Positions 1 through 8,446 of a stretch of 10,164 bases of DNA are shown here, in pieces (the first letter of the stretch is position 1; each line of letters begins with the position of its first letter). Both the position numbers and the translations under genes were made by a program. The DNA is from Fragilaria radians. Taxonomy: Eukaryota; Bacillariophyta; Fragilariophyceae; Fragilariales; Fragilariaceae. The DNA is taken from the NCBI GenBank assembly GCA_900642245.1, contig CAAAJI010000070.1:62403-72566 (forward strand). The letters run 5' to 3'. The notes under the pieces are model-generated. The model was given only the letters and a program-made list of their open reading frames with translations, was not told where the DNA came from and did not search any database.

Positions 1-198
1 CTACATCGACCAATATTGTGTTTCTTTAATAAAGATAAACCAAGATTTTGACCATGAAAATTGGGTACGATAAAGTGGTGCTCCCTGTCATTATTGCAAT
101 AAATATGAAAAAAAACTAGGTGGGTGAATATTCACACTAATGTTCGTGTTATTTTCTAAAGATCAGTGATTTTGAACAACAAACTACCTTTTTGTTAA

Positions 199-471
199 GT
201 AATTGATTTGAGACTTGATGATGCTGGTAAGAATTTTGCATTGGAGAAACTCGGCAAAGAACTAAACTTAGGAATCAAGTTTAAATACAGTGGTCCTTCT
301 ACGCGTCAATGGAATAATTAGGCTGATTGTAAGGTCCATACTCAACATGCAAGAATTCTTGCAAGGATTAATGTTTCAGGAATTGAGAGAGACTTTTGCA
401 ATGGGCTCTGGGTAGAGTGTGCTGCTAAAGCAGCGAAAAGACTAACGTCAACAAAGAAAAGAAAAGGTCTC
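199..471 (+). pseudogene. Copia integrase fragment (broken)
   Basis: Read from 199 in frame, the translation contains LDDAGKNFALEKLGKE, then LGIKFKYSGPSTRQWN, and later GLWVECAAKAA. Copia integrases have the pattern DNAGEN..LE at the second catalytic aspartate, followed by GI.FEYTAPGTPQQNG and later LW.EA..TA. Order and spacing match. The decay is clear: a stop (TAG at 319-321) lies where the conserved QNG.VER segment carrying the catalytic glutamate should be, and the glutamate is not visible. A TAA lies just before the block at 196-198, and the frame ends with TAA at 472-474. No product is expected. Identification as copia integrase is fairly firm; the exact element family is not resolved. 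Confidence 0.72.
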
Positions 472-481
472 TAATTAATTT

Positions 482-643
482 AACCTTTTTTCGCGACACA
501 TTGACATATCGTAGCAAGATGGTTTCATCAAGATCATTTTTGTTAGATAGGTTGATAACAATGCTGATGCCTTTATGAAAAATGGTGGAAAGGATGCATG
601 CAAAAAATACGTCGATAAATATTTGGGAAGATGCTTGATTTAG
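482..643 (+). pseudogene. Copia RNase H C-terminal fragment (broken)
   Basis: In a frame shifted by one from the integrase block, translation gives SRHIDIS, stop, QDGFIKIIFVR, stop, VDNNADAFMKNGGKDACKKYVDKYLG. Copia polyproteins end with the RNase H motif K.KHID.R.HF.R, then DG.I.I.FV.S..N.ADIFTK. Here the histidine-isoleucine-aspartate core, the DGFIKIIFV strand and the N.AD.F.K motif survive in order. The YHF.R stretch is missing after HIDI, and in-frame stops sit at 512-514, 551-553 and 641-643. The block is too short and too damaged to act as an RNase H, and no reverse transcriptase lies upstream of it. Confidence 0.68.
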
Positions 644-661
644 ATGAGTGAACATTTGAGG

Positions 662-1352
662 TACGAAGGGTATTGGTATGGATCACCAATATTCATTGTT
701 TGCATGTGTAGTGTATTATCTTATTTTAAAGGAATTCGAAAAAAGAGATGACAAGTTGATGACTTGCTGCAGAAATGAGAACCGCAATAGAAGTTTAGCT
801 TTAGGATAAGCATTACTTTACTAGCTTGCAAGTACATGTACTGGCAGCACTTGAAATCTTTGAATGCTGGAATTAAAAATTTCTTTTTGAATTAATGTAT
901 CTATAGGGCTTTATTTCATAACTATAATTATCAAGCTGTTGAATATAGAACAACATGGCATTGGAAGAGCATTATCTGTGGACGATTTGTTTATGGTACA
1001 GAACGTACTAGAACAAGGTTGAGGATAACAAAGGATATAGGTCTTGCACTCCTTCTCCGATGTTGAAAGTGTTGGAAAATAGAACGTAGTTATTCGTGAC
1101 ATTGTGATCCAACATGTGAATGCAGATAGGATTCATTATATCAGAACGATGATAATTTCATGATGGATCAAAGATTGAATTCCTTTCTTTTTGCGTGAAA
1201 TCTTTAGGGGTGTTCCATAAAAAAGTCACAAGTGCATCGTCTGTCCTTTGTACGACCAGGTGAGCAAAAAAAATCGTTCTTTGGATATTTAATTCCACAG
1301 ACCGCAGGCAAATCACCTTACACTACTAGAGAAAGTCTCGAGAACATGGCCC
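662..1352. other. Intergenic stretch, no recognised gene
   Basis: All frames on both strands are broken into short pieces, the longest being a 63-codon reading frame on the minus strand (911-1102) with no recognisable motif. The first part may be the tail of the retroelement remnant: a purine-rich run at 736-748 followed by TG at 749-750 could be a polypurine tract and long terminal repeat edge, but no second repeat copy is present to prove it. The last 100 to 150 nt before 1346 must include the promoter and 5' leader of the CNOT1 gene. No TATA box or other motif there can be assigned with confidence. Confidence 0.5.
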
Positions 1353-1384
1353 ATGACCGAGGCCGAACAAGAACAGCAACTTGA
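1346..1384 (+). promoter_or_regulatory. Out-of-frame upstream ORF overlapping the CNOT1 start
   Basis: An ATG at 1346, seven nucleotides before the CNOT1 ATG at 1353 and in another frame, opens a 12-codon frame that ends with TGA at 1382-1384, inside the CNOT1 coding region. Its context is strong (A at -3, G at +4), whereas the CNOT1 ATG has C at -3. If the mRNA leader includes it, scanning ribosomes would often start here and CNOT1 would depend on leaky scanning. If transcription starts between the two ATGs, it is irrelevant. Confidence 0.45.
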
Positions 1385-4300
1385 CGAATCTAGGCTACTC
1401 TCCTCCTCGACACGACTCTCTAACTCCACCTCTTATTACAAACGTTCGGATTCGCTTCCCGAGTCCTTAGCACAACCGCGAACACGACTAGCAGCCCCGC
1501 TGCTAGTAGAAGTCTACGGCAGAACCGTAACGAAGCCGGTTTCGTTTTCCTCCAAAAAGGTTTTCACCGAATTTCTGATTAATCTGGTACGTTATGGTGG
1601 ATGATTGTCGTCTTTTTGATTGATGTTGTTTGTTTTATTTGTCTTTTGGAACAAGCTACACATTTTGTTTCTCATACACAATCATATCTCTCTATAGGGA
1701 AAGGTAGTACAAGACGAAACCCAAGATATTGATACCTCCAGACAAGCAGCAAAAGCAATTTTGAAAACACTCGAACCGACTCTGAATCCTGAGAAATCAA
1801 AGGTCTTATTACCTTTTCTATCTTCCGAGCTGCTAAATATTTTACCAGTTCTCATTAACGATTCTCTATTTGAAGACACTTCGGATCGAGAGTTACGACT
1901 TCAACTGGTTCAGCTTATTCAAGGAACTCTTCCATCCTCAAATTATTCTACAACAACGTCAACGACGACGACGACAACAAATATCGTTTCGACTCACATG
2001 GATTCACAATATCCAACAGATTCTATCACAACTTCCAATCTTGCTGATCGTATCACACCTGGATCGGACTCTGCGATGAGCATCATTCATTTACTTTCTG
2101 ACATTGGACCATCCTGTACTCGTTCTGAAGCAACATTTCGTGATACTCTGAATGAATTTCGTCGTTCCTCCTATAGTGGATTAGATGAAACATTTATGGC
2201 ACGTCTATTGTACTTCTTTTCGAGCAAGGGACAAGGCCATAGTGTTAGCGAGACTTCTGCTGGACTTTCATCCTCACTCATGGGGTCACTCCTACCAAGA
2301 CGTTACGATGATGGCAATGGAGGAGGACAGCAAGGTTGGAATCTTTCTGTAGTACAGCAAGTTATTCAACAGGATTATCAGGCGTCCATGGATTGGTCCG
2401 CAGTTGCTCGACTATGGGATTTTCCTGACTTTTTGATTCGTGATGCGGAGCAATTTCGTACCCTATTGGAATTATATCGCTCTGGATCGCAGAGACACCC
2501 ATCTTGCTCCATATTGACTGCCAGGTGGCAATACTCATCTTCTCAGTGCTCACTTCTTGAAGCTTTAATTTCGATACCCGCTTCTCTCTACTCATTTGAT
2601 CTCAACGAAGAGGAGTTAGAGGATGTTGCCACAGCTGGATCAGAATCGCAAGCATTTCACGCTATTCCAAGTCCGAGATTCTGGGCTTCGTCATCCATTC
2701 TCAAGTGTCTATTGTATCTTTCGGAAATTTCCTCTTTATCTCGACGAATTAGAGATATCTTCATAAAAGGGCTTCTCAGCTGCCCAGAGGTTATTCTGTG
2801 CTCCATGATTCGTCTTTCCCTAAGCCAAGCATCGGACGCTTCGGCTAACAATGTCGGCAAACAAATGAAGGGCGAGTGCATGCGAGAGCTGATTCCTCTA
2901 TTCTTCAAGCCCAACTCGGGCCATCGAGTTCAACATGGTGCGTCTGCATGTCGACGAGTTTGGGACATTTCGCCAAATACATTCATAGCAGCTTGTATCG
3001 AAGGTTGGAGAAGCACTGCTAAGGATTCTCACAATGCCAGGCTGGCATCCATTGTTCACATCATCAGCTTAGTGCGCTTGCTGCCTCCCCCTGCACCTGA
3101 GACCGCCCTCAAAGCGCTCCTTGAGGGCCAGGATCCTGAATTCAGCATTGCTCTTTATTTTGTGTTGGCTGATAAAGCCAACTATCAACTTAAATCTTGG
3201 CTGACAGAAAGAATCACTAGTCTTGGAATCAAATTTATCGTTGCTCTGATCACATACGTAGCCAAATTTTATCAAACTGCGACCCCTCGGTTGTCAGGTG
3301 CTATTGAGGCGTCCCCTCTAATCAGTTTGGAAAATATTAGTATTTCTCTCCAAGTGTTGCTTACAATGGATGCAACAACTTTATCCAAGCCCATGCCTTC
3401 AGCCAACGGAGAAAGTACAATGACGCTTGGCGAGAGTGTCAAGTCACTAACAGAGGCTTGTTTCCAAGCACATCCTTCCCTCAGACCTGTCCTAACTCAA
3501 GCCTTGAGTAGCCCTGTAAATCCTGATCAACAGCAGGCAACCTCTTCCTCGGGGGTTGACGATGAAATCGAAGAAAAGGCAAATTCTTATTTCCAAAAGA
3601 TTTACACCTCTGAGCAGAGCATAGGGGAAGTTGTCGAAATGTTGAAAAAATTCAAGACGTCGAGTGATACGAAGGAAAACGAAATTTTCGCTTGCATGAT
3701 ACGAAACTTGTTTGATGAGTATCGATTCTTTTCCAAGTACCCTGAAAAAGAGCTTCGAATTACTGGAATCCTTTTTGGTACTCTCATCAAAGAGCAACTG
3801 GTCAATAGTATCACTTTAGGGATTGCCCTTAGATACGTCCTAGAAGCGCTACGTCGCCCGCCTTCACCTCAAGGCTCCACAACCTCCAATAGCGGGAAAA
3901 TGTTTCGGTTCGGAATGTTTGCTCTGGAGCAATTCAAAGAGAGGTTACATGAATGGCCTCAATACTGTTCTCACATTGTTCAGATTCCTCATTTAAAAGA
4001 GGGATATGCTGTTCTTGTAGCTGAAATCGAAGGTGCTATGGCGGAAAATCAAAGCCGACAAAGCCCTGCACCACCCAGTGTATCCTCTGAAACAGCGAGT
4101 GGCGCAAGTAGCGTGGATGGCGGCCGTTCGATTGGTAACAGCAGCGTTGCTGGTGAGTCAGTTACATCAGTACCATCAACGCCAAAGGCAAAGTCTTTGG
4201 ATATGATACCACCTGTTACAGGTAGTGTAATTTTCAAAGCACGCACTGCTCAGTTTGGCCAAAATCTTGGAAGAGCAGTCACTCAGGCAGCTGAAGATGA

Positions 4301-7300
4301 TATTCAACATGAATCTCCGCCTGATAATAAACTGGATAAGATCCAGTTTCTTATCAACAATGTGGCCATGGATAACGTGGAGCAAAAAGCGCAAGAGCTC
4401 AAGGATATGCTAGAACCCAGATACTTTGGCTGGCTAGGCCAGTATCTCGTGGTGAAGAGAATCAGTGCCCAACCAAATTTTCACTCGCTCTACCTTGCAT
4501 TCTTGGATAGCCTAGGTGACTACGGGAAAGGTCTTACTCAGTCAATATTATCTAGTGTTTATTTAAACATTGGAAAGCTGTTGCGATCACCCAAGATTAC
4601 CACGTCAACGTCGGAAAGAAGTTTGCTAAAAAATCTTGGAAGTTGGCTTGGTCAAATTACAATTGCAAGAAATCGACCCATATTGCAACTTATGCTTGAC
4701 TGCAAAGAGCTCCTTTTTCAGGGGTATGAATGTGGTAGACTAATTGCCGTAACGCCTTTTGTTGCAAAGATTTTGGAAGCAGCAAAGAACTCAGTTGTAT
4801 TTCGCCCACCGAATCCTTGGGTGATGGGATTATTGGGCGTCTTTCGGTCTTTGTATTCTGTTGAGGATCTGAAGATGAATATCAAGTTTGAGGTTGAGGT
4901 TTTGTGCAAAAATCTCGGTATTAAGCTTGAGGATATACCGCCTCGCACCGATGCTTTGGCAAATCGTATACCCCCCGTTAAAGAGCGTAATCCGGACTTT
5001 AACGTGAAGAGAAGTACGGTTATTCAGCCTTCTCAACCATTGGCCAGCGAATTTACCAGTCCTGATGCTAAATCGATTAATTCTGCTTCGGTCGTTGGCT
5101 CTGGACCACCAAAACCTGGAGTAAAGGAACATGTGACAGTTATTCCCAATCTGGCGTCTTACGTGACTATCAATCCCAACCTGAGCACCTTGATTCAAAA
5201 ATGCCAAGGAACTATTCTTTCGTCAACTCTTTCGTCCGCAACTTTAAGACAAACCATATCTTTAGCTATAGATCGTGCGATTCGAGAAATTATTCAGCCT
5301 GTTGTTGAACGCAGCGTAACCATTGCTTGCATAACCACGAAAGAAATCGTAACTAAAGATTTCGCCACAGAGGGCGATGAAAATAAAGTTCATCAAGCCG
5401 CGCAGCTTATGGTGGCCAATCTTGCTGGTAGCTTGGCTCTTGTGACATGCAGGGATCCACTTCGTGGAAGTATTGCGACACATCTTCGTCAATTATTGAC
5501 ATCAAACTTGGGAGGTGTTGAGAAATTGTCAGAAACTGAATCGGCCATCCTTGAGCAATGTGTTGGCACTGTTTCCACCGACAACATGGAGCTAGGGTCG
5601 AAATTGATCGAAAAAGCGGCAACGGAAAAGGCAATTCGTGACATTGATGATGCTCTTGCGAATGCCCTAAATGTGAGGCGAAGTCATCGCGAACAAACTG
5701 GTGGTCAACCTTTCTACGATATGAATGTGCTCGGGAATGAGGGTCAGAGATATCCTGGATCGCTACCAGAGCCTCTTCGACCACAGCGTGGAGGCCTTCG
5801 ATCGGAGCAACTTCGAGTTTACGAAGCTTTCCAGAGAATGGCGAGACAACCACCACCCTCAGTACCCTTGGAACAGGACTTAGGGGGTACTGTTTCGCTG
5901 AAAGGCGACATTGATTCTGGAAAAGGAGTGCCGTCGGAGCGCTTTAATCGCGACATTTTAACTCAAGTCGGCACAAAAATTGATAGTTCCATTACATCTA
6001 TTTTGAAAGCAGCCGGAACTCGAGCATCTGAAATCACTTTGTCTATGCTACCACCTGAGCATGAAGTTCGTCAACTTCTAGCTGTAGTTCCTCAGCTGAT
6101 TCCTTTGACTTTAACGGAAGATGAAAAGAAACAGGCGGTAGGTTTCGCGCAAAGCGTCTTTAGGCGTCTGTATGATTTAGATTTATCCGAACCGTTACGT
6201 CTTGAAGCTCTAGTAGCGCTACTTGAAAAAATGAAAGAGGCAAACAGCCAGCTCGGTCAAGATCTAGGGACATGGACAACATATGCTCCAACTGAAACTG
6301 AAGCGCAACGCAAACTTCACCGCACCATTTTACTATTGCTTGTCCGTAGTAATCTTGTATCCTCTAAAGATCTTGATTCTTTCCTATCCTCAAGCTCTGA
6401 TAATGGGAGAAACCCAGTTTGGGTTGAGTTTGCGTTACTTTTTATCAGGACCGCATTTTTGGAGAGAATCGCCTCACCAATGGATTTTCCTTTTTTGATG
6501 GACTTAATGGTAAATATTGCTGAAGGTAGAAGTCAAGCTAATCCTCAGGTTGCTCAAACACTTCGTAAGCCAATTCTCCGGATGCTGGAAGAAGTGAGAG
6601 GAGTTGGCGTCGGAATTGGGGTTGAATCAAAGTCTCTTTCTGTCATTGAGCCTGCCTCAGCTAAGTTGCCCAACATTGAAGAATCAAGCATACTTTCAAA
6701 AGCTTCACTCAATAGCTTGATGAATGGGGCAAAGATAGCAGCGCAGCAATTTGAAACATATGCAAGAAGCGATCATCCCGGTGCTGTACAGCAAATCACT
6801 GGATTATTAGATAGCTGGATTCGTGTTTTTAGTGAAGCAGCCTCAAATAACAAGGCAAAAGCACAATATTTCAAGGTTTTATTGCAATACGGTGTGGGCA
6901 AACGAGATGATCAAACTGAGCGCTTTTTCCGAATCGGAACTCAGTTAGTTATAGATGCTGTAACGAAAGCAGCTGGCAAGGAAGTTGAATCCAAATCGCT
7001 GAACTATACTATTATTGATATATATTCAAGTCTAGTCCCAAACTTATTTCATCACTTGATTGAAAGCGATGCTGAAGAGATAACCTCCCAACATCTTATC
7101 TCACTTTTGGAAAAAATTCTTGGCAGTGTTGTACGATGCTTGATGTGGAATTACCACGAGAAAAAGAAAAATTCTAGTGATTCTTGGGATCAGCGACCTT
7201 GGTTCCGACTACTCTTGAATTTATCGGTAGAAATGAACTCTCCGGATGTTCTCTTAGATACTTTGAAGCCTGCCACATTTGGAATATTTGCCTGCAGTTA

Positions 7301-8339
7301 TCATTTAATTCAACCGCTCGTCCTCCCTGGCTTCGCCTTTGCTTGGCTCGAGCTTGTATCTCATCGTTTTTTCCTCCCAAATTTGCTACTTTTGGAGAAC
7401 CATAAGGGTTTTGAAATTGTACATCAGCTAATTGTGGATATTTTTTTGTTTCTGGAGCCACACTTACGTGCTACAACGTTAACTCCAGCTGTGAAAAAGT
7501 TTTATGAAGGAACTTTGCGAGTGCTTTTGGTGCTTTTACATGATTTTCCTTCTTTTCTCTCTGGATATCATCTATCACTATGTAACGTCATTCCAGAAAA
7601 ATGTATTCAACTTAGAAATTTGATCCTATCCGCCGTACCCAAGGATATCAATCTTCCGGATCCTTTCACGCCTAATCTTCAAATAGATTCGTTACCTGAA
7701 ATTTCTCTGAGTCCCGTTGTTTTTTGCAACATTGTGGGTCCGATCCAGGGGCTTCGTGATGAGCTAGACCTTTTCTTGAAAGACCGACAAGATGGACGCT
7801 TTGTGACCAAATTGTTACCGCTATTGATGAAAACTGGGACTCAGGAGATTGACGTGCCTCGTGTCAATTCCCTTGTCCTGTACGTAGGTATTCAGGGAAT
7901 AAACCGCATCAAGAACTCCAAGGTTCATCAGACGTTGTCCCAAACTCCAGAGCTTGAGATTTTGCAAAAGCTGATGGAGCTTGATGACCATGGACGTTAC
8001 ATCAGTTTGAACGCAATTGCAAATCAGCTACGTTATCCCTCGAGCCATACTCATTTCTTTTCTTGTGTGATGCTGTACCTATTTAGCGAGAAAAGTGTAG
8101 CTGTCAAGGAACAAGTGACTCGAGTTCTTCTTGAGAGACTCATTCTTCATCGACCACATCCTTGGGGTTTACTTGTAACTTTCATTGAGCTTATCAAGAA
8201 TCAGCGTTATCAGTTCTGGACCCATCCATTTGTTCATGCAGCATCCGAGATCGAAAAGCTATTTGAGAGTGTTGCTCGTTCTTGTTTGACTCCCGGCTTA
8301 CAACGATCATCTCTTTCTGTTGGAGGTGATGGATCCTAA
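1353..8339 (+). CDS. CNOT1: CCR4-NOT complex scaffold subunit 1 (CNOT1/Not1), two exons
   Basis: Exons 1353-1586 and 1698-8339 give 2291 residues, close to human CNOT1 (about 2376). The protein is the scaffold of the CCR4-NOT deadenylase, which shortens mRNA poly(A) tails and represses translation, mainly in the cytoplasm. Domains visible in order: N-terminal helical repeats (about 60-660, with WNLSVVQQVIQ near 292 and YQLKSWLTERI near 573); the tristetraprolin-binding-type region (about 700-858, with RNLFDEYRFFSKYPEKEL and LGIALRYVLEALR); a Ser/Pro-rich linker (859-955); the MIF4G domain that docks the CAF1 nuclease (about 955-1165, starting DKIQFLINN); the CNOT9-binding domain (about 1220-1410, with AIDRAIREIIQPVVERSV); a connector (about 1490-1715); and the C-terminal NOT-module domain that binds CNOT2/3 (about 1740-2275, with LPDPFTPNLQIDSLPEI and HRPHPWGLLVTFIELIKN). 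The reading frame is intact, and no truncation is seen. The ATG at 1353 is chosen because the earlier ATG at 1346 is out of frame. Exon 1 itself is poorly conserved, so the N terminus is the least certain part. Confidence 0.96.
1587..1697 (+). other. Spliceosomal intron of CNOT1 (111 nt, phase 0)
   Basis: The donor reads CTG|GTACGT and the acceptor TCTCTCTATAG|GGA, with a T-rich interior. Reading through the donor reaches TGA at 1602-1604, and the acceptor TAG (1695-1697) is itself an in-frame stop for the downstream exon, so the two open frames can be joined only by splicing. The splice keeps the frame without splitting a codon. A second AG at 1702-1703 could serve as an alternative acceptor that removes two codons. 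This is the only intron I can support in the gene. Confidence 0.85.
1950..1979 (+). repeat. ACA/ACG trinucleotide tract coding for polythreonine
   Basis: Ten in-frame codons of the type ACR, with one TCA, encode TTTSTTTTTT (residues 163-172 of CNOT1). The tract lies in a low-complexity Ser/Thr-rich segment (about 155-190) that interrupts the N-terminal helical repeats, where length variation should be tolerated. ACA and ACG are mixed, so it is a partly decayed microsatellite and not a pure one. Confidence 0.8.
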
Positions 8340-8446
8340 GGAGTAGAGCTCATTGCGGAAGATCTATTTTCATAGTGACTAAGATAAATTATAATGCAAG
8401 TATATATATACATGATGTACGTGTTTTGCTCATTAAAAGCTGATAC
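8340..8446. other. Convergent 3' intergenic gap with AT-rich tract
   Basis: Only 107 nt separate the CNOT1 stop (TAA, 8337-8339) from the stop of the convergent desulfhydrase gene (8447-8449). The gap includes an AT-rich core with a TA dinucleotide run near 8400-8411. Both 3' untranslated regions and poly(A) sites must lie here or reach into the opposite gene. No canonical AATAAA is seen in the gap on the plus strand; ATAAAT at 8385-8390 is the closest match. Confidence 0.55.

Larger units (their letters stand above)
126..661 (+). mobile_element. Decayed, internally deleted Ty1/copia retrotransposon remnant
   Basis: Conceptual translation of this stretch in shifting frames gives two blocks that resemble copia polyprotein. 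The first is the catalytic-core end of integrase (199-471) and the second is the C-terminal end of RNase H (482-643). In an intact element these are separated by the rest of integrase, the whole reverse transcriptase and most of RNase H, which is several hundred codons; here only about 10 nt separate them, so a large internal deletion is inferred. Stops interrupt both blocks and the frame changes between them. A weaker block at 126-180 (CYFLKISD in another frame) resembles the integrase segment written SFFLK.K in many copia elements, so the remnant may begin before 199. No paired long terminal repeats were found. The element is dead. The wording resembles diatom CoDi-type elements, but that is from memory of the family and not from an alignment. 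Confidence 0.72.

Noticed and set aside
425..655. 76-codon open frame on the minus strand
   Set aside because: It lies opposite the RNase H relic, which gives a better protein match on the plus strand, and it shows no recognised motif.
911..1102. 63-codon open frame on the minus strand
   Set aside because: No recognisable domain and no supporting context; compatible with chance.
4830..5856. Minus-strand open frames of 125 and 149 codons (4830-5207 and 5407-5856)
   Set aside because: They lie antisense to conserved CNOT1 domains (MIF4G and CNOT9-binding) and have no motifs of their own.
1761..8339. CNOT1 starting at 1761 as a separate 2192-residue protein
   Set aside because: The codon at 1761 is TTG. 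The frame is open back to the splice acceptor at 1697 and joins exon 1 in phase 0, so the start belongs at 1353.
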